A stretch of 41,871 bases of DNA from an uncultured Blautia sp. (GCA_900551715.1 URXG01000016.1:1-41871); one strand, 5' to 3'; shown: positions 32,227 through 41,557, counted from the first letter of the stretch. The notes: generated by a model not told the origin, from the sequence alone. Made by a program: numbers and translations.

Positions 32227-33986
32227 GTAAACAGAAAAAACAACATGACAATGCCGGCAGTATGGAAACACTCTTCAAAGTGCTCCGTTTCATTGGCAGG
32301 TATCGTTTTCTTTTGATCCTGAGTATCCTTCTTGCAGCTGTATCTGTAATCCTGCAGTTGTATGTGCCAATCCTTTTTGGTAATGCCATTGATCAAGTAG
32401 TGGCAGAACATCAGGTCAATTTTGCAGACATGTGGTATTATCTTTCCCGAATCCTGATCATGGTGATTGTTTCCAGTGTGGCTACCTGGGTTATGAACAT
32501 TATTAATAACCGAATGACTTTCCGGACAGTTCAGGATATTCGTGCAAAAGCGATACGACATATACAAGTGCTGCCTCTTTCTTACCTGGACAGCCACAGC
32601 ACCGGAGATATTATCAGCCGTATCATTGCAGATACAGATATCCTTTCGGATGGTCTGCTTCTCGGATTTACACAGCTTTTTTCTGGTATCGTTACTATTA
32701 TCGGGACTTTGATCTTCATGTTTTCCAAGAACTTCTGGATCACTCTGATGGTCATTGTACTGACTCCGGTAAGTTTCTTTGTGGCCAAGTTTATTTCTTC
32801 CAGATCTTTCCAGATGTTCCGCAAGCAGAGTGATGCCAGAGGACGTCAGACTGCTATTATTGAAGAAATGATTGGCAACCAGAAGATAGTTCAGGCATTT
32901 GGTCATGAAAAACACTCTTCTGAAGATTTTTCAAAGATCAATCTGGAACTGAAAGAATACAGCCAGAAGGCAGTTTTTTACAGCAGTCTTACCAATCCTT
33001 CCACACGTTTTGTCAACAATGTGATCTATGCCGGAGTAGCTCTTGTAGGTGCTTTTCTGATTCCCGGAGGAGCTCTTACGGTAGGCGGTCTTTCTGTACT
33101 TCTGTCCTACGCCAACCAGTATATGAAGCCATTTAATGACATTAGCTCTGTGATCACTGAACTTCAGAATGCTCTGGCATGTGCATCCAGAATTTTTGCA
33201 CTTCTGGAAGAAACCCCGGAAAGTCCAGATCCATCTGAAACTATAACAGACGTAAAAGGTAAAATAGATATTGACCACGTATGCTTCCGTTATGTACCGG
33301 ATAAGAAACTGATTGAAAACTTCAATCTTCAGGCAAATCCCGGTAAACGTATTGCCATTGTAGGACCTACCGGCTGTGGTAAAACTACTTTTATCAATCT
33401 TCTTATGCGGTTCTATGATATCAACAGCGGTACGATTTCCATAGATGGCCATCCTATTGACCAGATTTCCCGCCATTCTTTAAGAAACAGTTACGGAATG
33501 GTATTACAGGATACCTGGATCAAAAATGGTACTGTACGTGACAACATCAATATTGGCAAACCAGAAGCTACTGATGAAGAGATTATTGAAGCAGCCAAAA
33601 TGTCCCACAGCTGGGAATTTATCCGCCGTCTGCCTGATAGACTGGATACCATGCTGAGGGAAGACAGCTTAAGCCAGGGCGAAAAGCAGCTTCTCTGCAT
33701 CACCAGAGTTATGCTCTGTCTGCCTCCTATGCTGATCCTTGACGAAGCTACATCCAGTATCGATACCCGTACAGAGCTTATGGTACAGGAAGCTTTTGAG
33801 CGTCTTATGAAAGGACGCACCTGTTTTATTGTAGCCCATCGTCTCTCCACCATCCGTAATGCTGACGAAATCTTAGTTATGAAGGACGGAAGTATTATTG
33901 AACAGGGTAATCACGATGAACTGATCGCCAAAGGTGGTTTCTACCATACTCTTTACAATAGTCAGTTCGTTAAAGTAGCAGAATAA
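32223..33986 (+). CDS. ABC exporter, canonical subunit (second system)
   Basis: 587 residues: a hydrophilic N-terminal stretch, six membrane helices (about 25-330) and an ATPase. Walker A GPTGCGKTT, signature variant LSQGEKQ, Walker B MLILDEATSS with catalytic Glu, switch His in VAHRLSTI. GGAGGTGAA precedes the ATG. Pairs with the preceding protein. Substrate unknown. A strong terminator follows. Confidence 0.9.
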   Translation: MSKQKKQHDNAGSMETLFKVLRFIGRYRFLLILSILLAAVSVILQLYVPILFGNAIDQVVAEHQVNFADMWYYLSRILIMVIVSSVATWVMNIINNRMTFRTVQDIRAKAIRHIQVLPLSYLDSHSTGDIISRIIADTDILSDGLLLGFTQLFSGIVTIIGTLIFMFSKNFWITLMVIVLTPVSFFVAKFISSRSFQMFRKQSDARGRQTAIIEEMIGNQKIVQAFGHEKHSSEDFSKINLELKEYSQKAVFYSSLTNPSTRFVNNVIYAGVALVGAFLIPGGALTVGGLSVLLSYANQYMKPFNDISSVITELQNALACASRIFALLEETPESPDPSETITDVKGKIDIDHVCFRYVPDKKLIENFNLQANPGKRIAIVGPTGCGKTTFINLLMRFYDINSGTISIDGHPIDQISRHSLRNSYGMVLQDTWIKNGTVRDNINIGKPEATDEEIIEAAKMSHSWEFIRRLPDRLDTMLREDSLSQGEKQLLCITRVMLCLPPMLILDEATSSIDTRTELMVQEAFERLMKGRTCFIVAHRLSTIRNADEILVMKDGSIIEQGNHDELIAKGGFYHTLYNSQFVKVAE

Positions 33987-33990
33987 AAGC

Positions 33991-34046
33991 AAAAAGCGAT
34001 GCAGCTGATATGCTTTTTATATATATCAGTCTGCACCGTTTTTATT
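33991..34046 (+). terminator. Intrinsic terminator after the second ABC exporter
   Basis: GCGATGCAGCTGATAT pairs with ATATCAGTCTGCACCG around an AT-rich loop, then TTTTTATT. Confidence 0.8.
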
Positions 34047-34075
34047 CTCTGTTGATTTCCTATCATAAATGTTTC

Positions 34076-34486
34076 TTATTTCTGATTTTCCAGATATTCC
34101 TCCGTCAGAGCCACAGCATCCCGAATACAGTCCGGACAGCTTCTTAATACTTTTCCTGTCTCCACACCTTTCAGCTCTCTGCAGAGATAAGCCCCATTTT
34201 TTTGCTGGAATTTCTTCACATATTCTTTTACTTTGCGGTAAGTATCTGCCTTAGTCATCTTCTCTCCATCTGGTCCTGCACTGTTCTGAAGTCCGATGAT
34301 CATTATCATTCCGGAAAGTGCTCCACACATTTCCATCATTCCCATACCAAAACCAAAGCCTTCGGAAATACGAAACATTTCTTCCTCACTTACTCCAAAT
34401 TCTTTGCAGAAAGAACATGCCACAGCCTGTGCACAGTTATACCCCCTGTCATGAAATTCGATTGCCTGATCTGCTTTTGTACCCAT
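34076..34486 (-). CDS. C_GCAxxG_C_C family (putative redox) protein
   Basis: 136 residues. The family cysteines are all visible: RGYNCAQAVACSFCKEFG, then FGFGMGMMEMCGALSG, then GAYLCRELKG and VLRSCPDCIRDA. The GYNCAQAV and GFG-GxCGA blocks define the family. It lacks a signal peptide. Members are thought to be redox-active or metal-binding, but no reaction is established. Single gene between two plus-strand units. Confidence 0.85.
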   Translation of the reverse strand: MGTKADQAIEFHDRGYNCAQAVACSFCKEFGVSEEEMFRISEGFGFGMGMMEMCGALSGMIMIIGLQNSAGPDGEKMTKADTYRKVKEYVKKFQQKNGAYLCRELKGVETGKVLRSCPDCIRDAVALTEEYLENQK

Positions 34487-34640
34487 TTTTCCAACTCCTT
34501 TTCTCTTGTATGAATCACTCTGTTATCTATTGTAGCAAATTTGGAGAAACAATTCCACTTCTATCTTGCTGTTTCTGATATTTAAAAAAATTTAGCAGTA
34601 CAGATGATTTTTTTTGGTCACTGTATTTTTTAAATGCGTA

Positions 34641-34670
34641 TTGACAGCACTATATAAAAAGTGATATTTT
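34641..34670 (+). promoter_or_regulatory. Probable purC promoter
   Basis: Perfect TTGACA (34641-34646), 18-base spacer and TATTTT (34665-34670). No purine riboswitch was seen in the leader (34671-34756). Confidence 0.5.
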
Positions 34671-34692
34671 TACTGTGAATTTCAAATCTGTG

Positions 34693-34710
34693 GTTACCGT
34701 TCACAGGTAA
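34693..34710 (+). repeat. Copy of the GTTAYYGTTCACAGGTAA intergenic repeat
   Basis: GTTACCGTTCACAGGTAA in the purC leader matches the alaA-downstream copy GTTATTGTTCACAGGTAA at 16 of 18 positions. Its ends GTTACC and GGTAA can pair to form a small hairpin. Confidence 0.5.
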
Positions 34711-34756
34711 AAAAATATCATAAGTACAAAATACAAATGTACAAAAAGGAGAAGAC

Positions 34757-35626
34757 ATGCAGGAATTAAAACCAATCAAAGAAGGTAAAGTACGCGAGAT
34801 TTATGATAATGGTGACAGTCTGATCATGGTGGCAACAGACCGTATCAGTTGTTTTGACGTCATCCTTAACAATGAAGTAACCAAGAAGGGTACTGTACTG
34901 ACACAGATGTCTAAATTCTGGTTTGATCTGACCAAAGATATCCTTCCAAACCACATGCTGTCTGTTGATGTAAAAGATATGCCAGAATTTTTCCAGCAGG
35001 AAAAATACGAAGGTAAATCCATGATGTGCCGTAAACTGAACATGCTTCCTATTGAATGTATCGTTCGTGGATATATAACCGGAAGCGGCTGGAAAAGCTA
35101 TCAGGAGAATGGTACTGTCTGCGGCATCACACTTCCTGAAGGACTGAAAGAATCTGACAAACTTCCTGAACCAATCTACACTCCTTCCACCAAAGCTGAA
35201 ATCGGTGATCATGATGAAAATATCTCTTTTAAGCAGAGTATTGATCATCTGGAAAAACATTTCCCTGGAAGAGGCAAAGAACTGGCTGAAAAACTTCGTG
35301 ACAACACCATCGCTCTTTACAAAAAATGTGCAGAATATGCACTGAGCAAGGGTATCATCATTGCAGACACCAAATTTGAATTTGGTCTGGACGAAGAAGG
35401 CAACATGGTAATCGGTGATGAGATGCTTACACCGGACAGCTCCCGTTTCTGGCCTGCTGAAGGCTACGAACCAGGACATAGCCAGCCATCCTTTGATAAA
35501 CAGTTTGCCCGGGACTGGCTTACTTCCAATCCTGGCAATGACTGGACTCTGCCTCAGGAGATCGTAGACAAAACTATCGCCAAATACCTTCAGGCATACA
35601 AAATGCTGACAGGAAAAGATTTATAG
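34757..35626 (+). CDS. purC: Phosphoribosylaminoimidazole-succinocarboxamide synthase
   Basis: Adds aspartate to CAIR in purine synthesis. 289 residues, the longer form of SAICAR synthetase. KPIKEGKVREIYDNGD (nucleotide loop), EMLTPDSSRFWP, VRGYITGSGWKSYQ and IIADTKFEFG are family motifs. AAAAGGAGAA precedes the ATG. It stands apart from other pur genes here and is followed by the CNNM/CBS gene after 26 bases. Confidence 0.95.
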   Translation: MQELKPIKEGKVREIYDNGDSLIMVATDRISCFDVILNNEVTKKGTVLTQMSKFWFDLTKDILPNHMLSVDVKDMPEFFQQEKYEGKSMMCRKLNMLPIECIVRGYITGSGWKSYQENGTVCGITLPEGLKESDKLPEPIYTPSTKAEIGDHDENISFKQSIDHLEKHFPGRGKELAEKLRDNTIALYKKCAEYALSKGIIIADTKFEFGLDEEGNMVIGDEMLTPDSSRFWPAEGYEPGHSQPSFDKQFARDWLTSNPGNDWTLPQEIVDKTIAKYLQAYKMLTGKDL

Positions 35627-35652
35627 TATTTATTAAGGAGTGAATACACACA

Positions 35653-36924
35653 TTGAACGCCAGGGAAACTTACCAACTTATCATCCTGATCATCCTGCTG
35701 GCTTTATCAGCATTTTTCTCATCAAACGAAACTGCACTGATGGCAGTCAATAAGATTCGCCTCCGTTCTCTTGCTGAAGAGGGAAACAAACGTGCTGCTC
35801 TTGTTCTTGATATTGTAGAGAATCGTACACCCAAGATGCTCAGTGCTATCCTGATCGGAAATAACATCGTAAATATTTCCGCATCTTCTCTGGCAACTAC
35901 TCTGGCATATCATTTCGGAGGGTATATGGTCAGTATCGCCACTGCACTTCTGACCATTATAGTTCTTATTTTCGGTGAGATCACACCTAAGAATTACGCA
36001 ACTCTCAATGCCGAAAAGATCACACTCCGGTATATTCCGGTGCTGAAGTTCTTTATGGATCTCATGACACCTTTTATTTTCATCATCAATCTGTTTTCCA
36101 GAGGGGTGATGCATCTCCTTCGTGTAGATCCGGATGCAGCCAGCAAAGCCATGACAGAAGAAGAACTCCGTACCATCGTAGACGTAAGCCACGAAGACGG
36201 TGTGATCGAGTCTGACGAAAAAGAAATGATCTATAATGTCTTTGATCTTGGCGATGCCAATGCCAAAGATATTATGGTTCCCAGAGTCAATGTGACTTTT
36301 GCCAGTGTGGAAAGTACTTACCAGGAGCTGATCGACATCTTCCGTCAGGATCGCTTTACCAGACTTCCTGTATACGAAGAGGATCAGGATAATGTGATTG
36401 GTATCATCAATATGAAGGATCTGCTCCTTTATGACAATAATGAACCTTTTGATATCCGTCATTATCTCCGTACTCCTCATTTCACATACGAATACAAGGA
36501 TATCTCCGAACTTCTTGTGGAAATGAGAGCATCCACCTTTAACATTGCCATTGTGGTAGATGAATACGGTGAAATGACAGGTCTCATCACTCTGGAAGAT
36601 ATTCTGGAAGAAATTGTCGGTGAGATTCACGATGAATATGACGAAAGCGAGAATGAACTGGTAAAAAAAATCTCCAACCATGAATATATCATTGAAGGTT
36701 CCATGAGTCTGGACGATGTAAACGACCATCTTGGTACCAGTCTGGATTCTGAAGATTATGACTCCCTTGGAGGTCTGATCATTGAACATCTGGACCGTCT
36801 TCCGGAAGAAGGGGACGAAATCATTACAGAAGATGACATTCGACTGGTAGTAGAAAAACTGGACAAAAACAGAATCGAAAGTGTCCATGTATATCTACCC
36901 CAAATAAAAGAGAAAAACAACTAA
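35653..36924 (+). CDS. CNNM/DUF21 and CBS-domain membrane protein (HlyC/CorC-like)
   Basis: 423 residues. A TTG start is chosen: AAGGAG lies 11 bases before it and homology starts with the first helix. DUF21 region with three to four membrane helices (about 8-150; SAFFSSNETALMAVNKIR, GNNIVNISASSLATT). Then a CBS pair (about 205-320; DIMVPRVNV, FTRLPVYEEDQDNVIGIINMKD, ITLEDILEEIVGEI) and a C-terminal CorC_HlyC domain. Related proteins transport magnesium or divalent cations; direct haemolysin activity is not expected. Confidence 0.9.
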   Translation: MNARETYQLIILIILLALSAFFSSNETALMAVNKIRLRSLAEEGNKRAALVLDIVENRTPKMLSAILIGNNIVNISASSLATTLAYHFGGYMVSIATALLTIIVLIFGEITPKNYATLNAEKITLRYIPVLKFFMDLMTPFIFIINLFSRGVMHLLRVDPDAASKAMTEEELRTIVDVSHEDGVIESDEKEMIYNVFDLGDANAKDIMVPRVNVTFASVESTYQELIDIFRQDRFTRLPVYEEDQDNVIGIINMKDLLLYDNNEPFDIRHYLRTPHFTYEYKDISELLVEMRASTFNIAIVVDEYGEMTGLITLEDILEEIVGEIHDEYDESENELVKKISNHEYIIEGSMSLDDVNDHLGTSLDSEDYDSLGGLIIEHLDRLPEEGDEIITEDDIRLVVEKLDKNRIESVHVYLPQIKEKNN

Positions 36925-36966
36925 GCAACATAAAAATCATCGTGTGTCATTATGATTCCATGAAAG

Positions 36967-37006
36967 AGCACTGTAAAACCAATCCGACGGTTTTCAGTGC
37001 TTTTTT
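36967..37006 (+). terminator. Intrinsic terminator after the CNNM/CBS gene
   Basis: AGCACTGTAAAACC (36967-36980) pairs with GGTTTTCAGTGC (36989-37000) with one bulge, followed by TTTTTT. Confidence 0.9.
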
Positions 37007-37114
37007 ATATCTATACAGTAACCAGACACGCCACTGCCTCAAATCATGACAGCTAATCCGAGGTCACAACCTGACACACATTTTCGCAGCAGATATTTTT
37101 CCATATAAAACAAC

Positions 37115-37165
37115 CGGGCCTTTTCAGATGCCGAGCTTCAAATCCCAACTTCCGAAAAAGGCCCG
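37115..37165. repeat. Inverted repeat next to the rlmD remnant
   Basis: CGGGCCTTTT (37115-37124) and AAAAGGCCCG (37156-37165) are perfect 10-base arms 31 bases apart. There is no clear T-run on the plus strand; the minus strand reads GGTTGTTTTAT after the stem, so it may be the old terminator of the minus-strand rlmD remnant. The remainder of 37007-37191 shows nothing else. Confidence 0.5.
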
Positions 37166-37191
37166 AAAATACGCCGCTTTCTGGCACTTAT

Positions 37192-37290
37192 TTATCTTTT
37201 CTTGACATCAATACAATCGTCTCGACGTGCCCCGTATGCCGAAATACCTCAAGAGAGAATGGGCGTTCTTTCTTGATGAGCGTGGCAGGA
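37192..37290 (-). pseudogene. 3' remnant of an rlmD/rumA-type 23S rRNA uridine methyltransferase
   Basis: Minus strand frame ending at TAA (37192-37194) reads ERPFSLEVFRHTGHVETIVL followed by MSRKDK. The HVETxVLLSR-type ending is the conserved C-terminus of RlmD/RumA (23S rRNA U1939 methyltransferase). Upstream codons lose resemblance within about 30 residues, and the full gene is absent; the GH13 gene begins its 3' end at 37335. The 3' end of this gene is a known insertion site for conjugative elements, so this may be an attachment-site scar. Confidence 0.6.
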
Positions 37291-37334
37291 AGAAATATAG
37301 TAAGTGAATTTTGATGCCAAAAAAGAAACTCAAT

Positions 37335-38972
37335 CTATTTGCCAGTAAATGCAATTATCACTGCCTCATAAGGACGCAATATATTTCCTTCTCTGTCGTC
37401 CTCATAATTCCGGATCCAGACTTCCCCGGCTTTCCACTCATCAAGCAATGGGCAGCTAACTTCCTCATCCGTAAAGTTTGTACATACCAGCATCTTTGTA
37501 TGCTCATCTGTTCTCGTATAGGCGAAAATTCTCTCATCTTCCGGCAGAAGAAGTTCAAATTTTCCATTCACGAATACTGGATTTTCTTTTCTTAAACGAA
37601 TCAGCTTCTGATAATAGTAAAATACCGAATTTTCATCTTCCAGTGCCTCTTTGGCATTGATTCTGGTATAATTTGGATTCACGGCAAACCATGGTTCTCC
37701 TGTTGTGAATCCTCCGTTCTCATCCCCGCTCCACTGCATCGGAGTACGGGCATTATCACGGCTTCTTGCGTAGATAGACTGCATGATTTCTTCTGGCTGA
37801 TATCCTTTTTCCAGACGCTCTTTGTACATATTCAATGTCTCGATATCTTCATATTCCTCAATGCTGTCAAACTGCACATTCGTCATTCCCAGCTCTTCTC
37901 CCTGGTAAATGTAAGGAGTTCCCTGCATTCCATGAAGCATTGTCGCCAGCATTGTTGCCGACTCTTTTCTGTATTTTCCGTCATTTCCCCAACGCGACAC
38001 GATTCTAGGAAGATCATGGTTATTCATGAACAGACTGTTCCATCCTGTCTGATATAAAGTATTCTGCCACTTTGCAAGGCATTTTTTCAGCTTAACCAGC
38101 TTCAATGGAATCGTATCCCATTTTTCTTTTCCTTCTTCCTGATCAAGCATAATGTGCTCAAACTGAAAAACCATAGAAAATTCACTGCCATCTGGATTAC
38201 TATATTTCTTTGCAATTTCCGGTGTTGCTCCCCAGGCTTCTCCAACAGTGATCATATCCCCCTTCTGAAATGTTTCTCTGCTTAGTTCACGCAGAAATTC
38301 ATGCAGCTTTGGTCCATTATTTGTGATCTTAAGATCTGGCTCTTTTGCAATCTGATCGATTACATCCAGACGAAATCCGCCTGCTCCTTTTTCCATCCAC
38401 CAGAGAATCATATCATAGAGCTCTCTTCTCACTTTCGGATTCTCCCAGTTCAGATCTGGCTGTTTCACTGAAAACTGATGAAAATAATACTGTCCCAGTT
38501 CTGGAACCCACTCCCATGCCGGTCCTCCGAACGCAGAATTCATATCATTTGGGTAAATTCCTTCTTCTCCGTCACGCCACACATAATAATCATGATACGG
38601 ATTGTCTTTGCTTTTCTTTGCCTCCAAAAACCATCTGTGTTCATCTGAAGTATGATTCAGCACAAGATCCATCATAATTCGGATTCCGTGTTTCTTTGCC
38701 TCCGCAAATAACTGTTCCATATCTTCCATTGTTCCGAACATCGGCTCAATATCCTGATAATCTGAAATATCGTATCCATTGTCATCCTGTGGCGAACGGT
38801 ACACCGGTGAGAGCCAGATTGCATCTATTCCAAGTTTTTTCAAATAATCCAATCTGCTGATAATTCCTGGAATATCACCGATTCCATCTCCATCCGAATC
38901 TTGAAAGCTTTTCGGATAAATCTGATATACAACTGCATTTTTCCACCATTTATTCTTATTTCCCATACTCAT
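37335..38972 (-). CDS. GH13 alpha-glucosidase, oligo-1,6-glucosidase type
   Basis: 545 residues, cytoplasmic (no signal peptide), full family length. WWKNAVVYQIYPKSF begins the barrel. DSDGDGIGD (26-34) is the metal-binding loop seen in oligo-1,6-glucosidases. Catalytic residues: nucleophile D203 in FRLDVIDQ, acid E245 in VGEAWG, and D320 in MNNHDLPR. V204 after the nucleophile favours alpha-1,6 over alpha-1,4 links in GH13_31 (Thr in maltases). Likely cleaves isomalto-oligosaccharides or panose. The adjacent AraC regulator on the same strand was probably its activator. No transporter is nearby. Confidence 0.9.
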   Translation of the reverse strand: MSMGNKNKWWKNAVVYQIYPKSFQDSDGDGIGDIPGIISRLDYLKKLGIDAIWLSPVYRSPQDDNGYDISDYQDIEPMFGTMEDMEQLFAEAKKHGIRIMMDLVLNHTSDEHRWFLEAKKSKDNPYHDYYVWRDGEEGIYPNDMNSAFGGPAWEWVPELGQYYFHQFSVKQPDLNWENPKVRRELYDMILWWMEKGAGGFRLDVIDQIAKEPDLKITNNGPKLHEFLRELSRETFQKGDMITVGEAWGATPEIAKKYSNPDGSEFSMVFQFEHIMLDQEEGKEKWDTIPLKLVKLKKCLAKWQNTLYQTGWNSLFMNNHDLPRIVSRWGNDGKYRKESATMLATMLHGMQGTPYIYQGEELGMTNVQFDSIEEYEDIETLNMYKERLEKGYQPEEIMQSIYARSRDNARTPMQWSGDENGGFTTGEPWFAVNPNYTRINAKEALEDENSVFYYYQKLIRLRKENPVFVNGKFELLLPEDERIFAYTRTDEHTKMLVCTNFTDEEVSCPLLDEWKAGEVWIRNYEDDREGNILRPYEAVIIAFTGK

Positions 38973-39042
38973 TCTCGATATCTCTCCGGCAGATTTTCTG
39001 ATTCTACCGGGATATCCTCTCCTTTCTAATCATATACCTGGC

Positions 39043-39720
39043 TTATTTTTTTCTATATTTTAACGGAGAAACTCCATATGTTTTTCTGAAGCTTCTGATA
39101 AAATAGCTTACATTCTGATATCCACTCTGCATTGCAATCTCTGTAACAGGAATATCCGTATCTTTTAAATGTGTTATATATTGCGAAAGGGTAATATGAA
39201 AATGTTCCTTAAAATATCGCGATATATATTTTTCCGAAAGATGAAACTGCTCACTAAATTCTTTTAATGATATCTTTTCCATAAAATTCTGCTGTATATA
39301 TGAAATCATTTCTTTTTCTATCGTATTTCTCCCGCTTTTATCATTTTCGATTACAAAGCCCTTCTCCCACATTTCAAGAATAAACTGTAAAAGAATTATT
39401 TTTGTCTTTATCTGAGCAGTTATTATGGACTCAGTTTTCTTATTTTTTGCCACATATATTTCAACCAACTGCTCACATAGTTCTTTTGCTGTATCTTTTA
39501 CTCTTGGACTTATCATCAGATGACCATTTTTTAACGGCTCCAATAATTTATCATCCAACATGTCATTTATGCAAAAAGATATGTATTTTAACGGAAAAAG
39601 GAAAGTAAAATAATCCACTGTACCAGTCTGTGAACCCATGAAATGCAGATTGCCCGGCGACACTACAAAAGCATCCCCGGGGGTTCCAATATAATTTTCT
39701 CCTGATATACTTACAGTCAA
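39043..39720 (-). CDS. AraC-family regulator, truncated and probably non-functional
   Basis: 225 residues from a TTG with no clear ribosome site. Similarity continues upstream in frame (PVHWHDELEIIYVKSGF, the start of the cupin sensor domain) to about 39795, where a TAA blocks it and no ATG is available, so the N-terminus is lost. In the DNA-binding domain SLSQYITHL runs directly into KDTDIPVTEIAMQSGYQN: the roughly 10-12 residue linker helix between the two helix-turn-helix units (usually R-x-x-H-A-x-x-L-L) is missing, apparently an in-frame deletion. The second unit and FRKTYGVSPLKYR are intact. It probably once controlled the GH13 gene, 70 bases downstream. Confidence 0.8.
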   Translation of the reverse strand: MTVSISGENYIGTPGDAFVVSPGNLHFMGSQTGTVDYFTFLFPLKYISFCINDMLDDKLLEPLKNGHLMISPRVKDTAKELCEQLVEIYVAKNKKTESIITAQIKTKIILLQFILEMWEKGFVIENDKSGRNTIEKEMISYIQQNFMEKISLKEFSEQFHLSEKYISRYFKEHFHITLSQYITHLKDTDIPVTEIAMQSGYQNVSYFIRSFRKTYGVSPLKYRKK

Positions 39721-39916
39721 AAACCCACTTTTTACATATATAATTTCCAGTTCATCATGCCAATGAACCGGTATCTGAAATGATCGTCCTTCATTTTATA
39801 TTCTGTTCAATCCATTTAGTCGGCGTCATAACAATTGATTACTCATGCTTACAAGGATTTGCAAATCAGGATAACTTTTTCCAGTTTCCCTTAGTTAAAG
39901 ATATGAACCCTATTTA
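39721..39916. other. Junction between the AraC remnant and the recombinase 3' end
   Basis: The first 75 bases hold the in-frame upstream part of the AraC cupin domain described above. The rest contains a 12-codon minus-strand frame MTPTKWIEQNIK with a stop, of unknown meaning, and no recognisable gene, terminator or terminal repeat. Confidence 0.4.
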
Positions 39917-41329
39917 TCAGTCTACTTTTCCAATAAATCGGTAGTATATCTCTATTTCCTGTATTCTTTCATTGTCCTCATTCGTTGTTGCTTCGTGAAT
40001 AAGGATTTTTTCTATCATTGCATTTAATAACGGTGCTGTCAGTTCCTTTGGTACGGAATACTCCTTGATTAACTCAATCCACTTTTCAGCACCTATCATA
40101 TCCTGTTCCATTTTACTTAATTCTTCTCTTAGGTTGGTTATCTGCTGTTCCAGTTCTATCTGCTCCTTTTGATATTTCCCCGACAGCATGATGAAGTTTC
40201 GTTCCGTTATCTTCTCACAGGCTCTATCTTCATACATTTTCGCAAACAAGCGGTCAATCTCATTTTGTCGGTTCTCGGCTTTCTTCAAAGCACTTGCCTT
40301 TTTCTTCTTTGCCCGTATTCGCTCTGCATTGCCAGCCTTTTGTATCTTATTCACCACCTTTTCTTCGTCCTGCTGTACTGCCTTAGTCCAATATTGCAAT
40401 CGTTCCAATACTGCTTGATACAACACATCATAACGGATATAGTGCATAGAACAAGTACCTTTTCCAAACTGTCCGTAGTAACTGCAAGCATAATAACTGT
40501 AAGGCGTTTTATTTGCCTTATTTGTCGCAAACCGCATAGACCAGCCACAATCCGCACACTTGACAAGCCCTGCAAATATCGGCGTTGCTTTTTCCTTTGT
40601 CTGTCTACGCCTTGATTTTATCTGTTCCTGCACACGATAGAATACTTCTTTGTCAATAATCGGCTCATGCGTGTTTTCTACTCGAAACCATTCACTTTCG
40701 GGTTTTCGTACTTTCTTCTTGCTTTTGAAAGAAATAGTTGACTGTCGATTATGAACGCTGTTGCCGATATAGACTTCACTTTTTAAAATTGCCTTAACAT
40801 GAGCAATCGTCCATTCATAACGCTTGCTGTCGGGCTTTCCCTCAAAGATATGTGCAAAAGTACCATACCTTGTAAAATTCAGCCAAGACGCTGTCGGAAC
40901 TTTTTCTTCTCGCAGTACCTTTGTGATTTTGGCACTACCGTAACCTTGATAGGCTAGGGAGAAGATTTTTTCAACAATCCATTTTGTTTCCTCATCAACC
41001 AGCAGTTTTCCTTTGATGTCGGGGTGTTTCTTATATCCTAACGGAGCATAAGCCCCATAATACGCACCCTCTGCAAATTTTGTCTTAAATGCAGATTTCA
41101 CTTTACGGCTTGTATCTCTTGCCACCCATTCATTGATGATATTCTTAAATGGTGCAATCTCACTTTCGCCTTTTTCGCTGTCTACACCGTCGTCAATCGC
41201 TATGTAACGGACATTATGGCTGGGAAAATACAATTCTGTATATTGTCCTGTCATAATATAATTTCTGCCAAGTCGGGAAATCCATATTCTTCGAGATAGA
41301 AATGGACTTAACTTTCCAACCGACGGCAT
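39917..41329 (-). pseudogene. Large serine recombinase of the TnpX/TndX type, catalytic domain missing
   Basis: Homology to large serine recombinases begins at SRLGRNYIMTGQYTELYFP (from about 41278) and runs to the C-terminus: VDSEKGESEIAPFKNIINEW, the recombinase domain, a zinc ribbon (CADCGWSMRF to GTCSMHYIRYD), a long coiled coil and a C-terminal tail. About 65-70 N-terminal residues with the catalytic serine (typically Y-x-R-x-S) are absent. The first 17 codons of the open frame (MPSVGKLSPFLSRRIWI) are antisense reading of a foreign fragment. It cannot be an active recombinase. It resembles integrases of Tn1549- and Tn5397-like conjugative elements. Confidence 0.82.
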
Positions 41330-41420
41330 TACCGTATCAACAGTTGGTCCAGTTAATCAATTAAAAAAATTGCGCGAAGAACATCTAAAAATTCAGTTGA
41401 CAATATCTTTACATGCAGCA
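41283..41420 (+). pseudogene. Internal fragment of an RlmN-type radical SAM methyltransferase
   Basis: Plus strand frame reads ILRDRNGLNF, DGITVSTVG, LKKLREEHLKIQLTISLHAA. The ITVSTxG...LxIxLxISLHAA pair is the central signature of RlmN (23S rRNA A2503 methyltransferase) and related Cfr proteins. Only about 46 codons remain: no radical-SAM cysteines and no start. It is joined to the truncated recombinase within a few bases of 41280 and ends abruptly after HAA. The following bases to 41557 show no further homology. Confidence 0.6.
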
Positions 41421-41557
41421 AGGCTCACCGCTGCATCTCTCCATGTTTCTGTAATCTTCCATCTTGTAATCCTCCATGATTTCCGGGCAGAAAAATTACC
41501 GGAAGTATTCCCCCCGGCTCATCCTCTACTCTGTTTTATTTTGTTTCGTTTATTTCT

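Noticed and set aside
35722..36888. 388-codon minus-strand frame opposite the CNNM/CBS gene
   Set aside because: Shadow of a clear coding sequence; His/Phe/Ile-rich with no family pattern.
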